The translations under genes and the position numbers were made by a program. Positions 17,647 through 26,950 of a stretch of 64,000 bases of DNA are shown in pieces. Under the pieces are notes generated by a model that saw nothing but the letters and a program-made list of their open reading frames with translations, ran no database searches and had not been told where the DNA came from. The number at the start of each line of letters is the position of its first letter. Position 1 is the stretch's first letter. Origin of the DNA: Alcanivorax sp. S6407 (GTDB taxonomy: Bacteria; Pseudomonadota; Gammaproteobacteria; Pseudomonadales; Alcanivoracaceae); contig NZ_JALKBH010000005.1 of assembly GCF_023016115.1 (NCBI RefSeq), forward strand, positions 62,001 to 126,000. Reading direction: 5' to 3'.

Positions 17647-20600
17647 TGCACGTCTTCCATAAAGTCCAGCGCGCCCTGCTGGCGAATCACTCTTCGATGC
17701 TGCTCCCACAGTTCGCTGATGCGTTCCTGGTTGAGCTGTTGTCTGTCTACCAGTACCCGGGTGTTGAGCTCGCCCACGGCGATGGGGCTGGGCACTTTGC
17801 TGAACACGAACTGGTTGCTGATCAGGTCCAGGAAGGGGCCGGCTTTGCTGGTGGGCATGATGAAGATCAGTTGCAGGCCCAGGGTGTTGGTGAGGTAGTT
17901 GATGACGCTCTTGGAGCGGCTTTCGTCCATGTGCATGAAGGCTTCGTCGACAATGACCATGCGCAGGTGGCTGTCGCCTTCGTTGAAGCGGAAGGCGCTG
18001 GTGATGGCGGCGGCGCGGATGATGTAGGCCGGGGTTTCCAGTTGCCCGCCGGAGCCGGTGCCGTACTGACTGAGGCTGATGGGCTGTTTGCCCTGCGGGT
18101 GTTTGAGGATGTCGTACTGGCGGTAGCGGCGGTAGTCGCTGATCCGTTCCAGTTCGCGCAGGGCCTGCTGTTCGTCGCCGTCCAGCAGCAGGTTGAGCAG
18201 GCGATCGCGTACCGCTTCGGCCTTGGCGGACAGGGGCGTGTCGAACAGGCTGGTGCCGTCGCCCAGGTTGGGAATGTCGATGACTTCCTTGAAGAAGTTC
18301 CAGTATTCCTTGTATTCCGGGATCCACTGCCAGTCGAATTCAAAGCGCTCGCGGTCGGCGCCGAACTGGTGGTGTTCCAGTTCGCTGTTCAAACTTTTGA
18401 GAATACGCTCGCCATCGTTGATGGCCTGGTGGATCTGGCTGCACAGGTCGCTGACGAAGGTGGTGTTGAAGGTGTCGCGCAGGCTGGTGAGTTTTTCCTG
18501 CTTTTCCAGCAGCACGTTGTTGCGCAGGCGGTTGTGCAGGTTGTCCAGTTGCTGGTGCAGGCTTTGGATGTGGCCGAAGAACGGAGCGCTGTTAAAGGTT
18601 TCAGGCGTGTCTGTCAGAACCTGATCGGCTGGCTGGGCTTGTTGATTGTACTGGTCCAGTGTTTTTTCCAGTGCAATGAAGGTTCTGTTGAGCTGCCCGG
18701 TGAGTGCCTCTTCCTCGGCAATAAAGTCGATGTCGCCGTGGGCGTTTTGCAGGCGTTCATCCATGGCGGCGATGCGCGGTTCCACATCGAGACCCGGCCA
18801 GTATTTTGTGCAGCCGTGCAGGTTGGCTTCGGCTTCGTCCTGCTTCTCCTGAAACTGTTCGCTCTGGTCGGCCAGGGTGGTGATGGTCTTGCTGCAGGCG
18901 CTGAGTTTTTCGCTGAGCTTGCCGTTGTCTTCGGTGAGCTGCTTCTGTTTGGCTTCCAGTTCCTGATGCAGGGTCTTGGCCTGTTGCTGCTTTTCTTCCA
19001 GCTCTTCGTGATCGCTCAGGTCCAGAGTTTCCAGGGCCTTTTCGGTTTCCTGTAGCTGGCGCTGGGCATCGAGCAATTGCGTCGCCGCGTTGACCCAGTG
19101 CAGGGGCTGGAAGGTTTTTACCTGGGTGTGCAGTTGGCGCACGGCCTGATAATCGTCGGCGGCGCGCTGGTAGTTTTCCTGCAGTTCCATGAGTGCGTTG
19201 CGCTGGGCGTGCAGGTTGCGTTCGCGGGCGGCTTCGCCGAATACCAGATCGCTGTCCGGCAGGTCGCAGCGGAACATGGCGTAACCGCCTGAGCCCAGGC
19301 CATCGGCGGTGATGCCGCGCCGGGTGCGGCGTAAGGCTTCGGCGTCTTCCACGCACACCACGCTGCCGTAGGAGGCTTTCAGGTAGTGCTCGGCGGTGCG
19401 GTGGCTGAAGCGCAGGGCGTGGAACAGGGAGTCGTCTGGCAACTGCACCCGTTCTGCATCGCGGCGGGCCTGTTCGCCCTGAATCACGCGGGCGCGGTTG
19501 CGTTGTTTGCCGCTGAGGCGGCGGACGATGCGGATGGCTTCGGCTTCATGGTTGGGTTCCACCAGAATGCCGAAGCGGGCGCCGCCGATGTAGCCTTCGA
19601 TGGCCATCTGCCAGTCCGGGTCCTGCACCTCCACGTGATCGCACAGCACCCGCGGTTCTGCCTGCGGGCATTCCTGTTTGATGGCCTGAATGGCGATCTC
19701 CACATCCTGCGGGTAGTTCACCCGTTTGGATTCCAGGTTGCGGATCTGTTGTTCGATTTTCTTTTGTTGCTGGTCCAGGGTTTCCAGGGCCTGGCCGCGC
19801 TTGCTGACGATGCGGTCCAGTCGTTGCGCGACGGAAAGTGCTTCCTGGCCGGGTTTGTCTTCCCGTTCGCTGTGCAGTTGCTCGGCCAGTTGATTGTGCA
19901 GCTGCTGTTCGCTGCGCACCCGGGTGAGGCCGTCTTCCAGCGGGGACAAATCGATCCAGTCCCGGGCCAGCATCTGGTTCAGGTCCGGCAGGGCGTTGTT
20001 CTGTTCGGCGAGCAGCGCCTTGCTGGTGCTGCGCCAGTGTTTGCTGGCGAAGCTGGGCAGTTCCAGTTCGATGCTGTGGCGGGCCAGCAGGCCCTGGATG
20101 TTGCGCAGGGCTTCCAGGTTTTTGTTGCGCTGTTGATCCTGTTCCAGCAGCGGGCGGGCACCTTGCTGGAGTTGCTGGGTCAGGTCGGCCTGCTGTTTTT
20201 CCAGTTGCTGTTTGTCGCGCAGGGCGGGGATGCCGAGGATGCGTGCCTGCAGTTCCACCAGTTCCGCGTGAGCCTGGTCGAGGCGTTGCTGTACCTGCTC
20301 GGCTTCTTCGCGGTTGCCTTCCTGTTGCTGGCGCAGGCTGTTCTGTTCTTCTTTCTTTTCCAGATACTGTTTCTGGTTGCGCTGGAATTGTTGTGCGGCG
20401 GCGCCGTAGGCCTGGGTGGTGCGTTCCAGCCAGGTGTCCAGGTAGGTGTCGGTGTGGCTTTGCGCCTGGGCGAGCAGGTTTACGTTCTGCTGCAGTTGTT
20501 CGGCTTCTTCGGCCATGCCGTGGACGGTGCGCATGAGGTCGCGGATGCGGCGCAGGGTGTCGCCCATGTCGTGGGGTTCGAGCACTTCGCTGGCGACAAA

Positions 20601-21293
20601 CTGATTGATGGATTCCACCGGTTTGTAGGCCATGAAGCGGGCGAAGGTGCGGGCGGCGTTTTTGGCTTCCTGTTGGGAGACCGCATCGCGTTTGCCGCGC
20701 AGGGCGCCGTACAGGCGCGCCAGGTACTGGCCCTTCTTGTCGTAGGTTTCCACGTTCTTTTTGCCGAACTGCTGGCGCAGCTGGTTGGCGATCTCGGTGA
20801 TCGGCACGGTGGCTTTTTCGCCGCCGTATTCGCGTACGAAGTGGGACAGGTTGAGCATTTCGCCGGGGACGATCATCAGCAGCAGTTCCTGCTGCCGCGC
20901 CTGGCTGGTGTTGCCGGCTTTGTCCAGATGGGCGCGCACGCCGATGACGGCGGTGAAGGGTTCGGCGGTTTCGCCCTTGGTGGGGTGGAAGACCCCGGCG
21001 ATGTAGCCGTCGCTGTCGTACGGGCGGGCGTAGGCGCCGTCGTCACAGCCGAGCACGTAGGAGGCCAGGGTGCGCACTTGTTTGCCGCCACGGCCGCGCT
21101 GGGTGGTTTCGTCCTGCCCCGGGTTGTAGTTGAACAGGTTGTCGTGGGCGGCGGTCATCAGGGTTTGCAGGGCGTCGGCGGCGGTGGTCTTGCCGGAGCC
21201 GTTGCCGCCGGAGAACAGGTTCACCGGGCCGTATTCCAGTTCGCCGGGGGGCAGGTTGCCCCAGTTGACGGTGATGGAGCGTTTTAAATACAT
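17643..21293 (-). CDS. jetC: Wadjet system condensin-like ATPase JetC
   Basis: This 1216-residue SMC/MukB-like ATPase has Walker A GGNGSGKTT at residues 29-37 and long glutamine-rich coiled coils. A hinge-like centre (near AIEGYIGGARFGILV) separates them. The C-terminal ABC signature is GTGSGGQ, followed by Walker B MVIVDEAFMHMDESRSK. With JetA and JetB it forms the motor that extrudes plasmid DNA loops before JetD cleaves them. The start at the ATG at 21293 is placed before MYLKRSITVNW because this begins the head domain. It lies 355 bases after jetB, a gap filled with REP palindromes. Confidence 0.88.
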   Translation of the reverse strand: MYLKRSITVNWGNLPPGELEYGPVNLFSGGNGSGKTTAADALQTLMTAAHDNLFNYNPGQDETTQRGRGGKQVRTLASYVLGCDDGAYARPYDSDGYIAGVFHPTKGETAEPFTAVIGVRAHLDKAGNTSQARQQELLLMIVPGEMLNLSHFVREYGGEKATVPITEIANQLRQQFGKKNVETYDKKGQYLARLYGALRGKRDAVSQQEAKNAARTFARFMAYKPVESINQFVASEVLEPHDMGDTLRRIRDLMRTVHGMAEEAEQLQQNVNLLAQAQSHTDTYLDTWLERTTQAYGAAAQQFQRNQKQYLEKKEEQNSLRQQQEGNREEAEQVQQRLDQAHAELVELQARILGIPALRDKQQLEKQQADLTQQLQQGARPLLEQDQQRNKNLEALRNIQGLLARHSIELELPSFASKHWRSTSKALLAEQNNALPDLNQMLARDWIDLSPLEDGLTRVRSEQQLHNQLAEQLHSEREDKPGQEALSVAQRLDRIVSKRGQALETLDQQQKKIEQQIRNLESKRVNYPQDVEIAIQAIKQECPQAEPRVLCDHVEVQDPDWQMAIEGYIGGARFGILVEPNHEAEAIRIVRRLSGKQRNRARVIQGEQARRDAERVQLPDDSLFHALRFSHRTAEHYLKASYGSVVCVEDAEALRRTRRGITADGLGSGGYAMFRCDLPDSDLVFGEAARERNLHAQRNALMELQENYQRAADDYQAVRQLHTQVKTFQPLHWVNAATQLLDAQRQLQETEKALETLDLSDHEELEEKQQQAKTLHQELEAKQKQLTEDNGKLSEKLSACSKTITTLADQSEQFQEKQDEAEANLHGCTKYWPGLDVEPRIAAMDERLQNAHGDIDFIAEEEALTGQLNRTFIALEKTLDQYNQQAQPADQVLTDTPETFNSAPFFGHIQSLHQQLDNLHNRLRNNVLLEKQEKLTSLRDTFNTTFVSDLCSQIHQAINDGERILKSLNSELEHHQFGADRERFEFDWQWIPEYKEYWNFFKEVIDIPNLGDGTSLFDTPLSAKAEAVRDRLLNLLLDGDEQQALRELERISDYRRYRQYDILKHPQGKQPISLSQYGTGSGGQLETPAYIIRAAAITSAFRFNEGDSHLRMVIVDEAFMHMDESRSKSVINYLTNTLGLQLIFIMPTSKAGPFLDLISNQFVFSKVPSPIAVGELNTRVLVDRQQLNQERISELWEQHRRVIRQQGALDFMEDVQ

Positions 21294-21648
21294 GGGTGGA
21301 CCTGTTGGCGATTTTTTGTGGGAGCGTGCTTGCACGCGAGTCGGGCGTTATTCGCTTGCAAGCAAGCTCCCACAGTCAGAATGAGTGTGGGGTGCGTTGT
21401 TGGGGTGTTTGGTTTTGTGTGGGAGCTGGCCAGTTGGCGATGGGGGGAGGAATCGCTTGCAGGCAAGCTCCCACAGGTGGCTCCTCCAAGGTTCGGAGAA
21501 CTCGCACAGGTGGTCGTTTTTCTTGTAGGAGCGTCGCTGGCGGCGCGATTTTTGGCGTTGGAGATCGCGCCGCGAGCGACGCTCCTACGGGAGGTGTTGG
21601 GGTAAAGATCGCCTGCGGGCAGGCTCCTACGGGGGAGAGGAGTGGCGG
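21294..21648. repeat. Block of REP palindromes between jetB and jetC
   Basis: This intergenic stretch inside the Wadjet operon holds no gene but about seven REP half units. Pairs facing each other form hairpins at 21318-21377 (GTGGGAGC with a TGCTTGCACG stem and an inverted TTGCAAGCAAGC unit) and 21417-21477. A long GTAGGAGCGTCGCTG palindrome lies at 21526-21589, and a single unit at 21608-21633. Other genes of the operon overlap, so these were probably inserted later. They may uncouple jetC expression from jetAB or protect the mRNA. Confidence 0.85.
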
Positions 21649-22338
21649 TCATTCTTGCTCCTCCGTGTCGTCTTCGGCGTCGTCGTTGCTGGCTGGGCGT
21701 GCGCCTTCGCCGAGAAGCTGGGAGAGGACGGTGTCGGTGACCAGGCTGGTGATGTCCGGGCGGATGGTGAGCCAGGTTTCGTTGTCTTCCAGGCTGTTGT
21801 CGCCGTCGCTGCGTATCAGGCGCAGTTGGCGCATGCGGCGGAACAGGGCGTCGCGTTCGGTGCGGCCTTCCGGGAGCGGGCGGCCGAGCAGGTTCTTGCT
21901 GGCCAGGTTGATGGCTTCCAGGGGCAGGGTGGCCTGGCCGTGTTCGTCGATCTGGCCGTCGCGCAGGGATTTGTCGTATTCGGCGCGCAGCACCAGGATC
22001 AGGGCGACTTCCTGCTGGCTGAGGCGGTTGCGCAGGCCGCTGTTGAAGCCGTCGTCGCTGTCCGCTTCGCCGGGGATTTCGGCGCCGGGCGGGAACAGGC
22101 GCAGGGAGGTGAAGCGGCGCTCGTGGTGCAGGCGGATGTGCAGCATGCTCAGGTAGTCTTCCACCAGTTCGGGAATCTGCAGGTAGCGGTCGTAGAGTTC
22201 CGCTTCCTTTTTGCTTTCGCTGCGGCACAGCACGCCGTGATCCAGCAGGCGGATCATCAGTTCCGAGAATTGCGCCTGAGTGACGCCGCGGGCGTTGAGG
22301 GCTTCACTCAGGGCGTGTTGTAGCGGTGCTTGGCTCAT
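21649..22338 (-). CDS. jetB: Wadjet system protein JetB (MukE/kleisin-interacting type)
   Basis: This 229-residue winged-helix protein is of the DUF4194 type, the MukE-like KITE subunit of the Wadjet condensin. The sequence RLLDHGVLCRSES and then AELYDRYLQIPELVEDYLSML is characteristic. The acidic C-terminus (DDAEDDTEEQE) is low in complexity. It starts at the ATG at 22338, 35 bases inside the end of jetA, so the two are translationally coupled. It bridges JetA and the JetC heads. Assignment rests on gene order plus similarity of pattern. Confidence 0.83.
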   Translation of the reverse strand: MSQAPLQHALSEALNARGVTQAQFSELMIRLLDHGVLCRSESKKEAELYDRYLQIPELVEDYLSMLHIRLHHERRFTSLRLFPPGAEIPGEADSDDGFNSGLRNRLSQQEVALILVLRAEYDKSLRDGQIDEHGQATLPLEAINLASKNLLGRPLPEGRTERDALFRRMRQLRLIRSDGDNSLEDNETWLTIRPDITSLVTDTVLSQLLGEGARPASNDDAEDDTEEQE

Positions 22339-23758
22339 CGTGCTCCAGTTCCAGCAGGAAACCATCACGTCGCACGAAGTAGTGTTCGTCGGTGATGGGG
22401 TCGGTGGGGGTAATGCGCAGGCGGAAGCCGTTGGCGGCGTGGTCGGCGCTGCCCAGTTCGATCACGTGGCTCAGGGCCAGCAGGTCGCGGGCGTTGTTGA
22501 TGGGCAGGTCGCGGTTGTCGATGCGGCGGCTGGCGCCGAGGGCATCGCGCAGGTAATCGCGCAGGGCGCCGCCATTGATGTTGAAGGCCTTTTCCAGCAG
22601 CTGCTGGGTAGCCAGCTCGCGCAGGGTGTCGGCGTCCGGGTCGTCCAGTTCCACCATGCGGCTGTGTACCACCCGCTGGCTGCGCTGTTCGCGCAGGCGT
22701 ACCTGGGCCGGGTCGATAAAGCCCAGGTGCAGGCTGGCAAGGGCATCGCCGGCTTGCTGCAGTCGTTGGTTGTAAGTGGCTTCATCCAGCTCGGACAGTT
22801 CCTTGCACAGGCCGACGATGTCGTTGTGCTTCTGGCTGTGCAGGTAGCTTAGCTGGCGGATGATGATGTCGGCGCGGCGGGTGAAGCCCTGCAGGGTGCG
22901 GCGCAGGGCCGGCAGCATGATTTCCGAGGCGTTGCGCATGCGCATCTCGATGCTGTCCAGCAGCTGGAACAGTACCGAGGCGTCCTGGCTGACGATCAGG
23001 TCCGGGGCCAGGCGGCGCAGTTCGTTTTCGGCATTGGCCTTCCAGGCTTTCGGTTTGCGCTTGATCTGTTCGATGGTGTTCTGAATGCGGTCGCGGTGCT
23101 TTTCCACGCTGTCCGCGGACATGCGGATGGCCACGTCGGGCTGGAAACGTTTTTCCATGAAGTCGAAGAACTGGTCGCTGGCTTGCTGGACCAGTTGTTG
23201 TGATTCCACCTCTTTCACCAGTTCACGTTTGCGTTCTTCCAGCTCGGCGATGATGTCGGTGAAGTCGGCGATGATGCGCTCGGAATGTTCGTGGGCGTCG
23301 AGCAGGTCGTAGACCTCGCCGCGATCCACGAAGGCGGCCAGGGCATTGAGGGTGTTACGGGTGTTGCGGTGGCGGGTGCGCACGCTGCGCCCGTCCACTT
23401 CCGCCAGGGTCTGGGTGAACAGGCGGCCGGTGCGGCTGAACGGGTAGGTGGACTGGAAGGAGGCTTCGTCCTTGTCCCGTTTCAGCCAGCCGTGTTCCAC
23501 CAGCAGGTTGAGGATCCAGCCCGCCTGCTCGCGGTTGTTGCGAAAGCGGCCGCCGTCTTCGTCACCGTCCAGCAGCGGGGCCCGTTCCAGGGCTTCGCTG
23601 AACACATCCAGCACCTGATCGCGCTTGAGCGATTCGCCGTAATCCGCCTTGGCGCTGTACAGTCGCTCGTGCAGCAGGCGCAGGCATTCGACCACCTGTT
23701 CGCGGTACTTGCCGGTGAGGGGCTTGAAGAATTGGGCGCGCTCGTCGCTGAAAAACAT
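22304..23758 (-). CDS. jetA: Wadjet system kleisin-like protein JetA
   Basis: This 484-residue DUF3375-type protein is the MukF/kleisin-like subunit of Wadjet and the first gene of the operon. The start MFFSDERAQFFKPLTG (ATG at 23758) is typical. Winged-helix segments in the first 150 residues are followed by long helices (ERKRELVKEVESQQLVQQ) and a C-terminal winged helix ending near DEHYFVRRDGFLLELE. The 232-base gap to the divergent Lon-like gene should contain its promoter. The order jetA-jetB-jetC-jetD is complete. Confidence 0.85.
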   Translation of the reverse strand: MFFSDERAQFFKPLTGKYREQVVECLRLLHERLYSAKADYGESLKRDQVLDVFSEALERAPLLDGDEDGGRFRNNREQAGWILNLLVEHGWLKRDKDEASFQSTYPFSRTGRLFTQTLAEVDGRSVRTRHRNTRNTLNALAAFVDRGEVYDLLDAHEHSERIIADFTDIIAELEERKRELVKEVESQQLVQQASDQFFDFMEKRFQPDVAIRMSADSVEKHRDRIQNTIEQIKRKPKAWKANAENELRRLAPDLIVSQDASVLFQLLDSIEMRMRNASEIMLPALRRTLQGFTRRADIIIRQLSYLHSQKHNDIVGLCKELSELDEATYNQRLQQAGDALASLHLGFIDPAQVRLREQRSQRVVHSRMVELDDPDADTLRELATQQLLEKAFNINGGALRDYLRDALGASRRIDNRDLPINNARDLLALSHVIELGSADHAANGFRLRITPTDPITDEHYFVRRDGFLLELEHDEPSTATTRPE

Positions 23759-23990
23759 GGCTCGCTTTCTGGTGTTGGGAGGCGTCAGGGTAATAGGCCA
23801 TTTAATCAGGTTGGGCGGGGGGCTCCAAGGGGTTGTGGAGGCAGAGAGGCGGAATTCGTTCGGCAAGCTGAATCTCCTACAGAGGGGCATTGCGAGATAG
23901 TGCTTGAGTGGGAGGTGAGATGGTGGCGTGGCGGGGGAAAGCGTGGTTTGCTGGAGGTCTGTCTGATCCGTGACCAACAGCGAGGGACGC

Positions 23991-26402
23991 ATGCCCGGTT
24001 CGACTTCCTCTTCTTCCTCTGCATTGACCCCTGAACAGCTTTACCGGCCGGTGTCTGAACAGGCGCTGGGCTTTACCGATACCCGTGATTTGCCCGATGT
24101 GCTGGACCCGATTGGCCAGGACCGGGCCATGCAGGCTCTGCGGGTGGCCACCGGGGTGCAGGCGCGGGGCTTCAATGCCTTTGTGATGGCGCCGGAGGGG
24201 GCGGCCCGGGACCGGGTGGTGCTGGAGTATCTGGAACACAAGGCGAGGGAATCGGCGGTGCCGCCGGACCTCTGTTATGTGTTCAATTTCGATCATCCTG
24301 AGCAGCCGCGTCTGCTGCACTTTACCGCCGGGGATGGCGTCAGTTTTAGCCGGGATATGGAGCAGCTGCAGGCGGAGTTGGCGGATGCCATTCCGGCGGC
24401 CTTCGAGAGTGATGAGTACAAGTCACGAGTGGAGGAGCTGGAGCAGGCGCACCAGCAGCGTCAGGATCTGGCTATTGAGGATTTGCAGCGCCAGGCGGAA
24501 GAGAAGGATGTGGTGCTTAACCGTACCGATACCGGGTTCACGCTGGCGCCGCGCCATGATGGCGAGGTGCTGGATCAGGAGACCTTTGATGCCCTGCCGG
24601 ACAAGGAGCGCGAGCGGATTTCCGCGGAGATCGAGCGGCTTGAGCAATTCCTCAACGAGATGATCGAGCGGTTCCCGGTGTGGCGCAAGGAACTGCGTGA
24701 CAAGCTCCGTGCCCTGAATGAGAAAACCGCCCTGCAGGTGGTGGAGCAGGTGCTGTGCGAACTCAGGGAGGCTTACCGAGAGCATGAGGGCGCTGCCGCG
24801 CATCTGGAGGCGATTCGTCAGGATCTGACCAGCAATGTGGAGGCCTTTATCGGGTCGGACCGGGAAGATTCGCTGGCGGAGCAGATACTGGCGCGTTACC
24901 AGGCCAACCTGCTGGTAGACAACAGCACGCTGGAGGGTGCGCCGGTGATTACCGAGGACTGGCCCAACGTGCAACGCCTGCTCGGGCGGGTGATGCACCA
25001 TGTGCAGGACGGGGCGCTGGTGACCAACTTTACCCTGATCCGGGCCGGGGCCCTGCACCGGGCTAATGGCGGTTATCTGGTGCTGGATGCGCACAAGATC
25101 CTGATGCAGCCGTTTGCCTGGGATGCCCTCAAGCGCAGTCTGTTCTCACGCCGGATCACGGTGGAATCCCTGGAGCAGATGTACAGCATGGTGAGCACCA
25201 TCACCCTGGAGCCGGAACCGGCGCCGCTGGACATCAAGGTGATTCTGGTGGGCGACCGGATTCTGTATTACCTGCTGGCGGCCTACGACCCGGAGTTCTC
25301 CCAGCTGTTCAAGGTGCAGGCGGATTTTTCCGATGACATGCCGCGCAGCGCGGAAAGCGAAAAACTCTATGCGCACTTGATAGCAACGTTGGGGCGGCGC
25401 TACGGTGCCCGGCCCATAACGTCTCAGGCGGTGGCTCGGTTGATTGAATTTGCCAGCCGCGCCTCCGAAGACAGTGAGCAGTTGAGCCTGCATCTTCACT
25501 CGCTGGAAAACCTGATCATGGAGGCGGACTTCTGGGCCGGGGAAGAACACGCCGATACGGTGCATCTTGCCCATGTGATGCATGCCATCGACCAGTCCCG
25601 CGAGCGGGCCAGCCGACTGCGTGAGCGCATGCAGGAGCAGACCCTGCGCGACATTATCCATATCGCCACGGACGGTACCGCAGTGGGGCAGGTGAATGGA
25701 TTGACGGTGATCAGCCTGGGCGATTTTTCCTTTGGCCGTCCGACACGGATTTCGGCTACTGCCCGGCTGGGCGCCGGCCATGTGATCGATATCGAACGGG
25801 AGGTGAAACTGGGTGGGGCGGTGCACTCAAAAGCGGTGCTTATCCTGTCGTCCTTTATCGCGTCGCGTTATGCCGCCGAGGACAGGCTGGCGCTGTCGGC
25901 AAGTATTGCCTTCGAGCAATCCTACGGTGGTGTGGAAGGGGACAGTGCCTCGGTGGCGGAAACCTGTGTGCTGTTGTCCGCCATCAGTGGCTTGCCTCTG
26001 CGTCAGAATTTCGCGGTGACCGGTTCCATGAATCAGCAGGGTCAGGTGCAGGCGGTGGGCGGCATTAACGAAAAGATCGAAGGATTCTTCGAGCTGTGCA
26101 GTGCCCGTGGTCTGGCGGAGCTGCAGGGGGTGCTGATGCCGAAAAGCAATGTGGCACACCTGATGCTGGACAGCCAGGTGGTGGAAGCGGTGAGCGACGG
26201 GCGCTTTGAGGTCCACGCCATCGAGCATGTGGATGAAGCCATCGCGTTGCTGTTTGGCATGCCGGCGGGTGAGGCGGATGACGAAGGGAATTTTCCGGCC
26301 GGTTCGGTGAATCATGCGGTGCAGGAACGGCTGCGGCAGTTTGCGCGGCGCTTGCAGGACAAGTCTGCGAGCGAGAATGACGGGGAGGATGACGCGAAGT
26401 GA
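23991..26402 (+). CDS. Lon-type AAA protease (LonB-like, AAA_32 family)
   Basis: This protease of about 803 residues has an N-terminal AAA_32 region, a long helical insertion (residues ~140-280) and a C-terminal Lon proteolytic domain. The catalytic serine is in GGVEGDSASVAE and the catalytic lysine in GGINEKIEGF. Walker B is seen as GGYLVLDAHK. The position that should hold Walker A reads FVMAPEGAARDRV, without the usual GxGK/R-T, so nucleotide binding may be altered. The ATG at 23991 follows GAGGGA; a GTG at 23970 is the alternative. It is divergent from jetA and is probably not part of Wadjet. Confidence 0.8.
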   Translation: MPGSTSSSSSALTPEQLYRPVSEQALGFTDTRDLPDVLDPIGQDRAMQALRVATGVQARGFNAFVMAPEGAARDRVVLEYLEHKARESAVPPDLCYVFNFDHPEQPRLLHFTAGDGVSFSRDMEQLQAELADAIPAAFESDEYKSRVEELEQAHQQRQDLAIEDLQRQAEEKDVVLNRTDTGFTLAPRHDGEVLDQETFDALPDKERERISAEIERLEQFLNEMIERFPVWRKELRDKLRALNEKTALQVVEQVLCELREAYREHEGAAAHLEAIRQDLTSNVEAFIGSDREDSLAEQILARYQANLLVDNSTLEGAPVITEDWPNVQRLLGRVMHHVQDGALVTNFTLIRAGALHRANGGYLVLDAHKILMQPFAWDALKRSLFSRRITVESLEQMYSMVSTITLEPEPAPLDIKVILVGDRILYYLLAAYDPEFSQLFKVQADFSDDMPRSAESEKLYAHLIATLGRRYGARPITSQAVARLIEFASRASEDSEQLSLHLHSLENLIMEADFWAGEEHADTVHLAHVMHAIDQSRERASRLRERMQEQTLRDIIHIATDGTAVGQVNGLTVISLGDFSFGRPTRISATARLGAGHVIDIEREVKLGGAVHSKAVLILSSFIASRYAAEDRLALSASIAFEQSYGGVEGDSASVAETCVLLSAISGLPLRQNFAVTGSMNQQGQVQAVGGINEKIEGFFELCSARGLAELQGVLMPKSNVAHLMLDSQVVEAVSDGRFEVHAIEHVDEAIALLFGMPAGEADDEGNFPAGSVNHAVQERLRQFARRLQDKSASENDGEDDAK

Positions 26403-26534
26403 TGTTGTGAAGTTGGCAGGAGCCCAGCTCGGCCGGGCGAACATCAGCGTTTAGAGTCACGAGAAACGGCTTTCAAAAGTCAGAAACACCAGCGGCGCGA
26501 CCCCGTTTAGGCCAAACGGGTAGGCGCCCACCAC

Positions 26535-26562
26535 ACTTTCGTCTGCAGGCAGACTCCCACGG
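26535..26562. repeat. REP-like palindrome
   Basis: This single unit ending in GACTCCCAC with a TCTGCAGGCAGA stem lies in the 275-base gap after the Lon-like gene. A partly eroded heptad stretch (AGAGTCACGAGAAACG) lies at 26453-26469. No gene is seen in this gap. Confidence 0.5.
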
Positions 26563-26677
26563 AAAACACGTCCTTGTTCCTACAGCATTTGCTGACGTTG
26601 GCTGACAGCTCCCGGCTGTCGGGCCGGATTAGGCTGTGCCTTCAGGGTTGATCCTGTTGATGCAATGGAGGTGCGTG

Positions 26678-26950
26678 ATGCCCAGAGACCGGCACGGAAA
26701 TTGGGAAGTGGAAGTGGCGTTGTTGTATGCGGAAGCCAGGGGCTGGCGGGTGGAGCCGACCCCCGGCCATGCGTTGGGGCGGCTGTGTGGTCCCTCAGAG
26801 AAAAGTGTCGACCGTGACGATGCCTTTGAGGTGATGAGTATCTGGAGCTCGCCCAAGAGTGCGCATCAGCATGCCAGGCAGATTCGCCGCGTAGTGGATC
26901 GGGGCAACACGGTGACCGCTCAGCAGGTAAAGCCCCATGCCGGAGTATGA
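26678..26950 (+). CDS. Small conserved protein, possibly HicA-like fold
   Basis: This 90-residue basic protein begins MPRDRHGNWEVEVALLYAEARGW and ends with the helix HARQIRRVVDRGN. I know the pattern from small conserved proteins in Pseudomonas and relatives that are encoded just before a partner like the next gene. The length, the GHAL segment and the basic character recall HicA-type mRNA interferases, but the GWxxxxxxGSH signature is not clean. The last 14 bases overlap the next gene, so they form one unit. A toxin role is only a possibility. Confidence 0.45.
   Translation: MPRDRHGNWEVEVALLYAEARGWRVEPTPGHALGRLCGPSEKSVDRDDAFEVMSIWSSPKSAHQHARQIRRVVDRGNTVTAQQVKPHAGV

Noticed and set aside
17646-21287. 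Very long open frames on the plus strand opposite jetC
   Set aside because: They read as Val-, Gly- and Leu-rich low-complexity protein with no motifs and no ribosome sites. They are by-products of the codon bias of jetC, whose own frame has clear ATPase motifs.
21318-21633. Possible CRISPR array
   Set aside because: The repeats alternate in orientation, vary in sequence and spacing, and no cas genes are near. They are REP palindromes.
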